Shown: piece after piece, positions 7,696 to 16,753 of the stretch
Layout of the letters: the number at the start of each line of letters is the position of its first letter
Position numbering within the stretch: the stretch's first letter is position 1
Origin: Clostridiales bacterium
GTDB lineage: Bacteria; Bacillota; Clostridia; Christensenellales; Borkfalkiaceae
DNA length: 64,000 nt
Assembly: GCA_015069495.1 (NCBI GenBank)
Contig: SVIN01000010.1
Location: 1 to 64,000 of the forward strand
Direction of reading: 5' to 3'
Notes under the pieces: model-generated
Database searches by the model: none
What the model was told of the DNA's origin: nothing
The model's input: the letters and a program-made list of their open reading frames with translations, nothing else
Translations under genes and position numbers: made by a program

Positions 7696-8340
7696 TTATT
7701 TCGTCAAAAAGTAAATCACCGCAGCAACCGCCGCAATCACCACAACCGCGCCAATCGCAATACCGCCGATGAGCGCTTTTTTCTTTACGCCCGCACGGTT
7801 TTGTTGCACTTCCGCTTCGTAATCTTCCATTTCGATGCGCTGTTCTTCCTGCATCTTCTTGATGCTCAACTCCGCCTGCGCCAACAAAACGTCCGTTTCC
7901 ACGTCTTCGGTTACGCGTTTCAATTGTTGATACCCATCCGAAGTTTTATCCACCTCGATTGTAGTAATATCCACCGCTGACAGCGTGATGAAGAAATCCT
8001 TTTTCACGCGGGATTTCAACTTCGATTGCAACATGGAAGTAATCTTTTCCAATCTTCTTTCCAATTGCAATACGGGCAAGCCGTATTTTTCGGGAATAGC
8101 CACGATACATTCTTTCACGTAGCGCGCCACCGCGTTACGCAAACGCGTTTGAAATTCTTCCATACTTTCGCTGTTTTTTCCGTATTGGCGCAAGAACTTT
8201 TTATGGCTCTTCACCTTAAAACTGATTGAACCGCGCACCGCCACGGGCACGGCAAAGTTGGAAAAACGAGGGTCGAAAATATCAAAGTACGGCACCCCGA
8301 ATTTAATTTGCATATTTTTCTGCTTCTTATTGTATTCCAT
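7696..8340 (-). CDS. SPFH/band-7-like membrane-anchored protein
   Basis: A 214-residue protein with a middle region like the SPFH (YdjI/virion-core-like) family: FGVPYFDIFDPRFSNFAVPVAVRGSISFKV near the N-terminus, then a helical, charged stretch at about 130-185. A single C-terminal membrane segment (GGIAIGAVVVIAAVAAVIYFL) leaves the bulk cytosolic, as in tail-anchored proteins. The ATG at 8340 is chosen because GAGGTG lies six bases upstream; a GTG nine bases earlier has no such site. It follows the zinc-ribbon gene, which has the same tail-anchored layout, so the two probably act together at the membrane. The function is unknown. Confidence 0.65.
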   Translation of the reverse strand: MEYNKKQKNMQIKFGVPYFDIFDPRFSNFAVPVAVRGSISFKVKSHKKFLRQYGKNSESMEEFQTRLRNAVARYVKECIVAIPEKYGLPVLQLERRLEKITSMLQSKLKSRVKKDFFITLSAVDITTIEVDKTSDGYQQLKRVTEDVETDVLLAQAELSIKKMQEEQRIEMEDYEAEVQQNRAGVKKKALIGGIAIGAVVVIAAVAAVIYFLTK

Positions 8341-8358
8341 ACCGTTCACCTCGATACT

Positions 8359-9033
8359 TTACAGTAAAACCAGGGCAAGGACAACGCCCGCAACGATAAC
8401 AGGCACAGCAATCGCAAGCCCGATAAGAGTCATTTTCTTCCTCTTAGGTTTTAAAATTTTTTCATCGTAAATTTTGTGAACACTGCGGAAGTCAGCACCA
8501 TCGCCAAAACTCATCTTTGCCTTTTGATAGGCTTGATTCATTTTCACCTTCCATGCGCCCATCAAGGCAATTTTTGCCGTTTTTGTTTGACTTTCATACA
8601 AGACAGGGTCAAGGTTTGTAGACGCCAAAATCATAAACTCGCGGATATCTTCTTTTGTGTTGGGGATAGGGAAATTTTTAATCAAATTCACCTTTTTTTC
8701 CTCAATCGGTGACAGCTGACCTTCCCCAAACGCTTGATGTGCAAGCCAAGCTGAACCGCCCTTTTCTCCGTCCAATGCCTCCAACTTTTTCACAAATTCT
8801 TGTACGGATTCTGCTGTTTTCGTACCGCGGATTTCAAAACCGCAAGCCGAACAAACACTTTCAAATCCCTTCAAAATTTCCCCGCAGTTGGGACATTTAT
8901 GTACTTCACCGTCAAAGGACACCTTGCGTTGATTGTCTTTTTTCTGCTCAGACACACCGACTGCCGCACCGCATCCGCTGCAAAATCCCGCATCATCCGT
9001 CAATTCTTTTCCGCATTTACTGCAAAAAGCCAT
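8359..9033 (-). CDS. Zinc-ribbon protein with C-terminal membrane anchor
   Basis: A 224-residue protein beginning with two zinc ribbons: CSKCG with CSGCG at residues 4-21, and CPNCG with CSACG at about 48-65. A helical region follows, and then a C-terminal membrane span (LIGLAIAVPVIVAGVVLALVLL). It is the first gene of a two-gene operon with the SPFH-like protein and has its own sigma-A promoter. Zinc-ribbon/SPFH pairs are common in Bacillota; their role is not established. No enzymatic motif is visible. Confidence 0.65.
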   Translation of the reverse strand: MAFCSKCGKELTDDAGFCSGCGAAVGVSEQKKDNQRKVSFDGEVHKCPNCGEILKGFESVCSACGFEIRGTKTAESVQEFVKKLEALDGEKGGSAWLAHQAFGEGQLSPIEEKKVNLIKNFPIPNTKEDIREFMILASTNLDPVLYESQTKTAKIALMGAWKVKMNQAYQKAKMSFGDGADFRSVHKIYDEKILKPKRKKMTLIGLAIAVPVIVAGVVLALVLL

Positions 9034-9073
9034 TTTTAACCTCCTTACCCACGCGCACCGCGCGATTTTCTAC

Positions 9074-9102
9074 ATTATACTACACTTGTCGGATTTTGTC
9101 AA
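9074..9102 (-). promoter_or_regulatory. Sigma-A promoter for the zinc-ribbon/SPFH operon
   Basis: TTGACA (complement of 9097-9102), a 17-bp spacer and TATAAT (complement of 9074-9079), about 40 bases before the start at 9033. Confidence 0.85.
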
Positions 9103-9112
9103 TAGAAATTTT

Positions 9113-10492
9113 TTAATTCATATTTAAATAAGCAATGGCATTGCGGTAACAGATATCTTTTACCACTTCACCGACAAACGCTTCATCCGTCGTCATTTCA
9201 CCTTTTTCCATCATCGCACCGAAATAATTACACAAGATACGACGGAAATAATGATGACGAGGGTAGGAAAGCAAGGAACGGCTGTCCGTCAGCATCCCGA
9301 CAAACGCACCGATGTGCCCCGTCGCAGTTAAATCCTGCAAGTGCTTTTCCATACCGACTTTATTATCCAAGAACCACCATGCGGGGCCGTATTGCATTTT
9401 TCCTTTCGCCTCCGAACTTTGGAAACATCCAATCAAGGTCATAATTTCCGTATTCATCTTAGGATTGAGGTTAAATACAATCGTTTTCGGCAACGAATTT
9501 TCACTGTTCAATCTATCGAACAAGCGGGACATATACTTGATGGAATTGTCTTCCGCGATACTGTCATACCCCGTATCCAACCCCAATTTCGCCAACATTT
9601 GCGCGTTGTTGTTGCGCATTGCCCCCACGTGCAATTCGGTTGCAATATTGTATTTTGCGTAAAGCTTGAAAAGGAAATAGGTCAAATACCCTTTAAAGAT
9701 TTCACTTTCGGCATCCGTAACGTTTTCACCCGCCCTGCGTTTATCAAAGACGCGCTCCGCATCCATTTTCTCCGCAATGGGATATACGCTTTGCAAGGCT
9801 ACGTCCGCCGCCGTCGTACCCACCGCAATAAACGCCTGCAAGCGTTCCTCGATTTTTTCTTCCAATGCGGTCAAGTCGGCAACTTCGCCAAGCTTCGCGA
9901 TGAAATCATTGTATTGCACCGCCTCGATATTCATGATTTTATCCGCACGGAATGCAGGGATTACCTTGAATTTATACCCTTTTTCCGCAATCTGCGGGAA
10001 AGTAGTCAAGTCGTCAAAAATCTCGTTGGTCGTGAATAGATGGGTCACGTTGGATTGTTCAATCAATTTCTGCGGCGTGATTTTATTCAGCGCGATGTAA
10101 TCGTTGCACCACGACCAAATCAATTCCGCATTTTGCTCGTTGATTTCAATTTCGCAGTTGAAAAATTCTTTCAACTCCGCCTGCGACCAATGATACAAGG
10201 GATTACCGAACGCCGTACCCAAGGTCTTACAATAGGCAAGGAATTTTTCCTTGTGCGATTTATCTCCCGTGATATACGCTTCATCCACGCCAAAATTACG
10301 CATCAGGCGCCATTTGTAGTGGTCGCCCGCCAACCAAATTTCATACACGTCGTTAAACGTTTCGTTTGCCAAAATTTGTTTTTCGGGCAAATGGCAGTGA
10401 TAATCGAAAATAGGCATATCCTTGGCATAGCCAAAATACAACCTTTCCGCCGTTTTATTCGTCAATAAAAAATTTTCTCTCAAATAGCTCAT
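9113..10492 (-). CDS. uxaC: Glucuronate/galacturonate isomerase
   Basis: Converts D-glucuronate to D-fructuronate and D-galacturonate to D-tagaturonate, the first step of hexuronate catabolism. The 459-residue protein has the amidohydrolase-fold metal motif IFDYHCHL (residues about 28-35) and the conserved MGPAWWF-type segment, here YGPAWWFLDNKVGMEKHL. LLSYPRHHYFRRILCNYFG near the end is also diagnostic. It overlaps uxaA by ATGA, indicating translational coupling, and is the last gene of gltX-uxaB-uxaA-uxaC. Confidence 0.95.
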   Translation of the reverse strand: MSYLRENFLLTNKTAERLYFGYAKDMPIFDYHCHLPEKQILANETFNDVYEIWLAGDHYKWRLMRNFGVDEAYITGDKSHKEKFLAYCKTLGTAFGNPLYHWSQAELKEFFNCEIEINEQNAELIWSWCNDYIALNKITPQKLIEQSNVTHLFTTNEIFDDLTTFPQIAEKGYKFKVIPAFRADKIMNIEAVQYNDFIAKLGEVADLTALEEKIEERLQAFIAVGTTAADVALQSVYPIAEKMDAERVFDKRRAGENVTDAESEIFKGYLTYFLFKLYAKYNIATELHVGAMRNNNAQMLAKLGLDTGYDSIAEDNSIKYMSRLFDRLNSENSLPKTIVFNLNPKMNTEIMTLIGCFQSSEAKGKMQYGPAWWFLDNKVGMEKHLQDLTATGHIGAFVGMLTDSRSLLSYPRHHYFRRILCNYFGAMMEKGEMTTDEAFVGEVVKDICYRNAIAYLNMN

Positions 10493-11901
10493 AATGTTAC
10501 CCCCGTTTTATAAAATGCGATTTCGCGCACGTCCTCGCTCTTACATTTATATTCGCCATTGACCGTTTTCAAAATCAAATCAAACAAGCCATTCTCGTCC
10601 ATGCCGTAAGCGTTGAAATCAATCCAACCCTGCTTCATCCCTGCCAAACGATCGTTGGTGGAAATTTTCATCGTCGGAACAAAAGTCGAGAACGGCGTGC
10701 CTCTGCCCGTGGTAAACAGCACGATTTGCGCCCCGCTTGCCGCCAAGGCAGTTGCCGCAATCAAATCATTACCAGGCGCATTCAACGCGTACACGCCCCC
10801 CTCGTTTTCGTTTTTACCAAGCATTTCGCCATACGCCAAAACGTCCACGATTTCACTTGAGCCCGCTTTCTCGATACAGCCCAAAGATTTTTCTTCCAAG
10901 GTGGTAATCCCACCCTTTTTATTACCGGGACTGGGGTTTTCATAGACGGGGAAACCTTGCGTGGTATAATACGCCTTGAAGTCCTCAATCATCTTTTTGT
11001 ATTTTTCAAAGACTTCCGCGTTTTTACATTTATTCATGAGCAACTGTTCCGCGCCGAACATTTCGGGCACTTCGGTCAAAATTGCGCTGCCGCCTGCGCC
11101 CACGACGCGATCGGAAATTTTGCCTACCAAAGGATTGGCGGTCAACCCCGAATATCCGTCGCTGCCGCCGCATTTCAACCCAATGCAAAGCTCGGACAAG
11201 TCCACAGTTTCGCGTTTCAAATCCTTCGCCTTATCCGCAAAGTTTTTCAAAATCGACATACCATAGGCGTGCTCGTCTTCTACTTCTTGGCAGTTAAAGT
11301 ACGCGATATTTTCTCTGCCATAGGGCGCGAGATACTCTTTCATGCCGTCCAAACCGTTGTTTTCACAACCCAACCCGACAATCAATACAAAACTTGCATT
11401 CGGGTTCAACGCAATCGCGCACAGCAATTTTTTAATATTTTCGTTATCCTCGCCAAGCTGTGAACAGCCGAACTGATGGGGCAATGCATAAATCCCATCG
11501 ATACTTCCCTGCACGTAGCTTTGCGCTTCTTTTGCCAAACGGATACACACGTTGTTTACGCAACCGACCGTGGGGATAATATAGATTTCGTTGCGAATCC
11601 CCGCCCGCCCTTTTTCACGCTTATAACCTTGAAAAGTCAAAGCGGTTTTTTCGGGAATATTGGCGTTAAACTCGTACCTGTATGCCACGTTTTCATCTAA
11701 ATGGGATTTCACGTTGTGCGTATGTACCCAATCCCCTTTGAGGATATTTTGGGTAGCTTTACCGATGATTTCACCGTATTTGATAACGTATTCACCCTCG
11801 GCAATATCCGTCAATGCGAACTTGTGACCTGCAGGGATTTTATCATCTCCGTCCAAGTTTACCCCGACGTTATCTTTCTCGTTAATAATGACCGTTTTCA
11901 C
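10489..11901 (-). CDS. uxaA: Altronate dehydratase
   Basis: Dehydrates D-altronate to 2-keto-3-deoxygluconate. The 470-residue protein has an N-terminal SAF domain (about 1-90) followed by the UxaA dehydratase domain; GCSQLGEDNENIKKLL and GLKCGGSDGYSGLTANPLVG are characteristic. The start is taken as the GTG at 11901, overlapping the uxaB stop as GTGA; the TTG three codons earlier sits too close to the AAGGA site. This puts all three uxa genes in coupled overlap. The variant polar motif at about 10780 lies in this gene. Confidence 0.94.
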   Translation of the reverse strand: MKTVIINEKDNVGVNLDGDDKIPAGHKFALTDIAEGEYVIKYGEIIGKATQNILKGDWVHTHNVKSHLDENVAYRYEFNANIPEKTALTFQGYKREKGRAGIRNEIYIIPTVGCVNNVCIRLAKEAQSYVQGSIDGIYALPHQFGCSQLGEDNENIKKLLCAIALNPNASFVLIVGLGCENNGLDGMKEYLAPYGRENIAYFNCQEVEDEHAYGMSILKNFADKAKDLKRETVDLSELCIGLKCGGSDGYSGLTANPLVGKISDRVVGAGGSAILTEVPEMFGAEQLLMNKCKNAEVFEKYKKMIEDFKAYYTTQGFPVYENPSPGNKKGGITTLEEKSLGCIEKAGSSEIVDVLAYGEMLGKNENEGGVYALNAPGNDLIAATALAASGAQIVLFTTGRGTPFSTFVPTMKISTNDRLAGMKQGWIDFNAYGMDENGLFDLILKTVNGEYKCKSEDVREIAFYKTGVTL

Positions 11902-13274
11902 AACAAACAAATTCCTTTTTTAATTTTTTCTACGTTTCCGAATACAGCGTCTGCAAACCCTGCGTAGGCGGTCAAATCCTCACCCCACACGTCTGCATTC
12001 GCCATAAAGTCTATAACCGAACCGCCGTTTGCAAAATATTCTAAATACGGCAAATCGTCTTTGAGTTCAATTTCACGGTTGGGCACTTGTACAATATACT
12101 TATCCCCCTTCTTTTCGATAGACGAATACAACGCCATGAGATAAGAAAAACCAATTGTCAAGCAGGGCGCCACTTCACCGTAACAATCGTAGTAATCCTT
12201 AAACGAGGGCAACACTCTTGCACGCCATTTGGAGATGGAATTGAGGGAAATGCTAACCAATTGATGGTTGAGGAAAGGGTTCATGAAACGATCTTTCACG
12301 CTGTCCGCAAACGCAGTCGTTGCCTGGATATCGTTCGACACAAACGGGATAATTTCCGCCTTCAAGGCATCTTCCACGAACGCCGAAAGCTTTTTATCCG
12401 TCATACAATCGTACACCGTCACCGCACCAAGCATCAACGCCGTGGGTACAAGATTGGTGTGACTGCCGTTCAAAACACGCACTTTACGTTTTTTGTAATA
12501 CCCAATATCATTGGTCAATACCACCTCGATATTGTGCACGCCTTCCTTAATATATTTAGCGATATCCCCTTTCTTTTCCACCGCCCACAAACCGAACGGT
12601 TCGCCAATCGACACCAAATCGTCTTGTTTTCCAATCAACGCTTGCAAATGCGCCTTGGTTTCTTCGTCGCGGGGATACCCCGACACGATACGGTCAACCA
12701 GGGTATTACAGTAGAAGTTTTCCGCCTCGTTCCAAGCCTTGAACTCCGCAGGTAAATTCCACAATTCGATATACTTTTCCACGCAGGTTTTCAACGCATC
12801 TGCGTTGTTATCAATCAATTCAACGGGCAACAAATACACACCGTCCAACCCCGCGTTAAATCTTTCGTATAAAAATTTCGTCAATTTTGCAGGATAGGTA
12901 ATGGTTTCAAATCCATCCATCTCATCACTGTCATGAAAACAAATCCCCGCTTCCGTTGTGTTGGAAACAATAATTTTCAAATCGGGGTCTTTCGCCAACG
13001 CGTAATACGCCGCGGGGTTCGTAAACGGGTCGATAACCTGCGCCAACGAATCAATGGCATATACGTTTTCCACCGCCTTTCCGTTTTCCATACCGCGCAA
13101 TACAATATGGTACTTATTGGCTTGTTTTTCAAAGCGTTCCAAAGTGCCAAACGTGATAGGTTTTACAATGTTCACCTCGTACATGCCTGCCCCATTTTTA
13201 TTTAAATCATCAAAATAGGCATCCACAAACGTACGTAAAAAATTCCCTTCGCCGTACTGTAAAATTTTCACCAT
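11898..13274 (-). CDS. uxaB: Tagaturonate reductase
   Basis: Reduces D-tagaturonate to D-altronate with NADH. The 458-residue polyol-dehydrogenase-family protein begins MVKILQYGEGNFLRTFVDAYFDDLN and contains the VLNGSHTNLVPTALMLG segment typical of the mannitol-dehydrogenase/UxaB fold. The start is the second ATG, seven bases behind AGGAG; the first is only one base away. It lies 26 bases behind gltX with no terminator or promoter visible, so co-transcription with gltX is likely. It overlaps uxaA by four bases. Confidence 0.93.
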   Translation of the reverse strand: MVKILQYGEGNFLRTFVDAYFDDLNKNGAGMYEVNIVKPITFGTLERFEKQANKYHIVLRGMENGKAVENVYAIDSLAQVIDPFTNPAAYYALAKDPDLKIIVSNTTEAGICFHDSDEMDGFETITYPAKLTKFLYERFNAGLDGVYLLPVELIDNNADALKTCVEKYIELWNLPAEFKAWNEAENFYCNTLVDRIVSGYPRDEETKAHLQALIGKQDDLVSIGEPFGLWAVEKKGDIAKYIKEGVHNIEVVLTNDIGYYKKRKVRVLNGSHTNLVPTALMLGAVTVYDCMTDKKLSAFVEDALKAEIIPFVSNDIQATTAFADSVKDRFMNPFLNHQLVSISLNSISKWRARVLPSFKDYYDCYGEVAPCLTIGFSYLMALYSSIEKKGDKYIVQVPNREIELKDDLPYLEYFANGGSVIDFMANADVWGEDLTAYAGFADAVFGNVEKIKKGICLL

Positions 13275-13300
13275 AACCATTCTCCTATAAGTCGTTTTTA

Positions 13301-14944
13301 TTATAAATTTCCGATGGCTTTATTCAAGCGCGCAAGCGTTTTTTCCTTACCTAAAATTTGCATAATCGTCCAAAGGTCGGGGGTATTTGCAAGACCCGTG
13401 GTCGCAATACGCAACATTTCCGCCACGTCCGAAACGTTACCGGGGAATGCCGTCGGGTCAGCCTTATACGCCTTCATATCGGTGGCAAATCCGTTTGCCG
13501 CCGCGACCGTTTTCACCTTATCAAACCATGCAGAACAATCGTCTGCATAATCGTATATTTCCGCAAAGCCGCCAAGCACCGTTTTCACCGTTGCCGCATC
13601 GAAACGATATTCACACGCGAAATTATCGTCAAAGAAATATGCAATCATTTCCATTGCTTGCTTTGCGGTGGTGAAGTCCTTTCTGCGTTTCTTACCGCCA
13701 ATACCCATGCAAAGGGTCAAAATCTTCAAAAGATAATCCTTATCTGCAAAGTAGGATTTCTGCGTTTCCGTACCAAATTCATCCGCCCAAGCCTTGAGGA
13801 AATCATACATCTCCGTTTCGGACAGCTTCGCCAATTCATTTTTGCTGATATCGCTGAGCTTGTTCAAATCAAACAACGCACCGCTCTTACCCATTTTACC
13901 GATAGAGAATTTAAAATCTTCCAACGCGCCATCGGGATTTTTAAGGTACCATTCTTCAAAGTTGGAGTTAAGCAACGTCAACATGTACACCTTTACCGCG
14001 CGGGCATAGTAGCCTTCTTGACGGTAGAACTCCAACGAAAGTTCAGGGTCCTTTCTCTTGGAAAGTTTTCTGCGTGTCTCCCCGTCAATCTTCTGCAAGG
14101 AGCAATTGTGTCCATACTTAGGTCTGCGGAAACCGAGCAAGTCGAAGAGTTCAATGTGAATAGGCAGCGACGCCAACCATTCTTCACCGCGGATAACCAA
14201 GGTCGTACGCATGAAATGATCGTCGATTGCGTGCGCGAAATGGTAGGTAGGAATACCGTCTGATTTCAAAATAACTACGTCTTGGTCATTTTCGGTGACG
14301 GTGATATCCCCCTTGATTTCATCGCGGAAGGTGATTTTATTTTCCGCACTGCCTTGCGAGCGCAAGCGGATAACGTAAGGTTTGCCTTCCTTGAGATTTT
14401 CGTAAATTTCTTCCTCGGTCAAGTTACGGCACACCGCATATTCACCATAATAGCCCGTAATTTTCTTTTCTTCCGTCTGTTTTTCGCGAAGCGCGGTCAA
14501 GCTTTCTTCCGTACAGAAACAAGGATATGCCAACCCACGCTTAATCAATTCTTTTGCGTATGCATGGTAAAGTTCAGCGCGTTCGCGTTGATAATAAGGT
14601 CCGTATGCATTTTCTGCACCTTCAATTTCCGCGCCCTCATCAAAGCGGATATCAAAATAACGCAATGCGCTTTTTACCGCTTCTACCGCACCGTCCACTT
14701 TACGTTTCAAGTCGGTGTCTTCGATACGCAAATACATCAAGCCGCCGCTTTGATGCGCAATGCGTTCATTTGCGATTGCCACGAACAAGTTACCCAAATG
14801 GATAAAGCCCGTGGGGCTGGGCGCCAAACGAGTAACCTGCGCGCCTTTCGGCAGGTCGCGTTCGGGATATTGTGCCTCATAATAATCCAAGGGTTTTACG
14901 TTTTCGTCGGGAATAAGAGCTTCCGCAAGTTTGTTCCAATCCAT
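13301..14944 (-). CDS. gltX: Glutamyl-tRNA synthetase
   Basis: Charges tRNA-Glu and, if non-discriminating as in most Bacillota, tRNA-Gln. This 547-residue class I enzyme has VTRLAPSPTGFIHLGN with the HIGH-type HLGN at residues 49-52, the conserved YLRIEDTDLKR segment, and KLSKRKDPEL as the KMSKS loop. An N-terminal extension of roughly 35 residues precedes the usual start of the catalytic domain. AGAGGA precedes the ATG. A full MITE-like copy lies immediately upstream, as for ileS. No glutaminyl-tRNA synthetase is seen in the window, although tRNA-Gln is present at 42673. Confidence 0.95.
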   Translation of the reverse strand: MDWNKLAEALIPDENVKPLDYYEAQYPERDLPKGAQVTRLAPSPTGFIHLGNLFVAIANERIAHQSGGLMYLRIEDTDLKRKVDGAVEAVKSALRYFDIRFDEGAEIEGAENAYGPYYQRERAELYHAYAKELIKRGLAYPCFCTEESLTALREKQTEEKKITGYYGEYAVCRNLTEEEIYENLKEGKPYVIRLRSQGSAENKITFRDEIKGDITVTENDQDVVILKSDGIPTYHFAHAIDDHFMRTTLVIRGEEWLASLPIHIELFDLLGFRRPKYGHNCSLQKIDGETRRKLSKRKDPELSLEFYRQEGYYARAVKVYMLTLLNSNFEEWYLKNPDGALEDFKFSIGKMGKSGALFDLNKLSDISKNELAKLSETEMYDFLKAWADEFGTETQKSYFADKDYLLKILTLCMGIGGKKRRKDFTTAKQAMEMIAYFFDDNFACEYRFDAATVKTVLGGFAEIYDYADDCSAWFDKVKTVAAANGFATDMKAYKADPTAFPGNVSDVAEMLRIATTGLANTPDLWTIMQILGKEKTLARLNKAIGNL

Positions 14945-14979
14945 AATCTATTTCCTCTTTTTATTTTTTTCAGTAAGCG

Positions 14980-15162
14980 ATGTCACAGAGAATGGTTGAT
15001 TTTAGCTGAAATTTATTTTAGCGAATTGACGAGAGAAATACAAGAAAGACAAGTGGTTTGCAAGGGCGCATACCCCTCAGCGGTCTGTAACCGAACAAAA
15101 CACGCAGTATTTCACAGTATTTTTCCGTCAAAAATCAACCAAGCGATGCGACAGAGCCTTTC
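14980..15162. repeat. MITE-like interspersed repeat, copy 2
   Basis: A full-length partner of 3531-3712. It shares both terminal inverted repeats, the internal segment GGTCTGTAACCGA, and the TATTTCACAGTATTTT block. It differs by scattered substitutions and lies between panE and gltX, directly upstream of gltX. Confidence 0.75.
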
Positions 15163-15192
15163 AGTATAATTGACCGTTTTCCCGCTGTGCGG

Positions 15193-16242
15193 TTAAACGA
15201 AAAAGTCCGTATTTTTGTAATCTATTTCGTACAAGCCGTTTTCAATACCGTGAACGATTTCCACCACTTGTTTGCAAAGCGGTGTTTCCACGCCTACGCG
15301 CGCGCCCTCTTTACATACCACACCGTTGATGAAATCAATTTCGCACTTTCTGCCTTTTTGTACGTCTTTCAGCATACCTGAAACCAATTTTTTGTGTTTT
15401 TTCATCGCAAAAGGCAATACCATGTACGCGATGAAACGTTGTATCAGGTTTTTTCCGCCTAACATTTTTTCCATGTCGTGCCCCTGCATAGGCGCAAGCG
15501 TTACCCCCGCCGCATTGGCAACAGACATACATTCTCTCAAAATCCCCAACGCCAATTTCCGCGTTTTGCTGCGTTTGGAAACTTCGCCAAAAGTCAAGCC
15601 CGTCACCACGGATAACCCCGAAAACGCCGAGTTAATCGCAAGTTTTGACCAACGCGCGCCTAACAAATTGTCCGATTGTTTGACAAAATTTTCATTGCCG
15701 CACGCTTTACCCGCATAGGACAATACATCTGCAATCAAATCTGATTTCGAATTGTCATTTTGATATCCGCCAAACTCTACACTCATCGCCTGCATCTTGG
15801 ACGTCAACGCCATTTTGCCCCCGCCGATAAAGGTTGCACCGTAAGAAACCGCCGCGCCATAGGTTCGATTTTTACCCACGATATCCGCAACGCTTGGTTC
15901 GGGTAAACCGTTTTGCGTGGTACAAACAGCTCCGTCCTCTTTTAAATAAGGCAACAATGCCGTCAAAGTTTCCGCATTGAAACGCTGTTTGGTCATCAAA
16001 AAAATTAAATCGTATTGACCTTGCATATTCTGCGGAAGAATGGCGTTTACCCTTTCGTTCAGTTCCGTCCCATCCGCCTCGCAGACCACGGTTGCACCAC
16101 GTTCGCACATGCCTCGTACGTGTTCCTCGTTGCGGGTAATCAAATCCACGTTGTTTAGCCCGCCTCTTTTTAGCATCACGCCAAGCACCGTACCCATCGC
16201 ACCCGCGCCGTAAATGGCTATCCTTGCCTCTTGCACTTTCAT
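15193..16242 (-). CDS. panE: Ketopantoate reductase family protein
   Basis: Probably reduces 2-dehydropantoate to pantoate with NADPH in pantothenate synthesis. The 349-residue protein has an N-terminal Rossmann motif GAGAMG (about 11-16), the LMTKQ segment near 82-86 and TTQNGLPEP near 108-116. WSKLAINSAFSGLSVVTG in the helical C-terminal domain supplies the catalytic-type lysine. It overlaps shikimate kinase by ATGA. Some members of this family act on other 2-keto acids, so the pantoate role is likely but not certain. Confidence 0.8.
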   Translation of the reverse strand: MKVQEARIAIYGAGAMGTVLGVMLKRGGLNNVDLITRNEEHVRGMCERGATVVCEADGTELNERVNAILPQNMQGQYDLIFLMTKQRFNAETLTALLPYLKEDGAVCTTQNGLPEPSVADIVGKNRTYGAAVSYGATFIGGGKMALTSKMQAMSVEFGGYQNDNSKSDLIADVLSYAGKACGNENFVKQSDNLLGARWSKLAINSAFSGLSVVTGLTFGEVSKRSKTRKLALGILRECMSVANAAGVTLAPMQGHDMEKMLGGKNLIQRFIAYMVLPFAMKKHKKLVSGMLKDVQKGRKCEIDFINGVVCKEGARVGVETPLCKQVVEIVHGIENGLYEIDYKNTDFFV

Positions 16243-16742
16243 TGTTGAATCGCCTCCGCCACTGCGTCCACCGATTGCAGGACGGTTTTACCGTCCAACT
16301 TCACCACGATATCCGCGTATTTTTCATATAAAGGCGTACGTTCCTCGTACAAATCGCGCAACGTAAACCCTTCTTTCAACGCCACCCCGCGGGCTTTTAA
16401 GTCCCCCAAACGGCGTTCAATGGTTTCATAGCTTAACTGCAAATAGACCAATTTTCCCATCGTTTTCAGTTTCTGCATAGCGTAATCTCTGTAAATCACA
16501 CTGCCCCCAGTCGCGATTACGCAACGGTCTGCACAGAGTTCCGAGTTCACCTTTGCCTCGATATCCAAAAAGCCTTCTCTTCCAATCTGTTCGATGATTT
16601 CAGGCAAACGTTTTCCCTCGCGAGCCACGATAACACTGTCACTGTCCACGTATCCATAACCGAGCTTTTCAGACAATTCGGTACCGATGGTCGTTTTACC
16701 GCTGCCAGGCATACCTATCAAAATAATATTGCCCTTCCGCAT
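16239..16742 (-). CDS. aroK: Shikimate kinase
   Basis: Phosphorylates shikimate in aromatic amino-acid synthesis. The 167-residue protein has the P-loop GMPGSGKTT (10-18), the DSD shikimate-binding segment YVDSDSVI, and the ATGGSVIYRD loop with the conserved GG. ERRLGDLKARGV and the RTPLYEKYADIVV segment complete the fold. The ATG at 16742 has AGGAG six bases upstream; a longer frame reading into the Nudix gene is rejected. It lies between Nudix and panE in a tight run. Confidence 0.9.
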   Translation of the reverse strand: MRKGNIILIGMPGSGKTTIGTELSEKLGYGYVDSDSVIVAREGKRLPEIIEQIGREGFLDIEAKVNSELCADRCVIATGGSVIYRDYAMQKLKTMGKLVYLQLSYETIERRLGDLKARGVALKEGFTLRDLYEERTPLYEKYADIVVKLDGKTVLQSVDAVAEAIQQ

Positions 16743-16753
16743 ACACACTCCTT

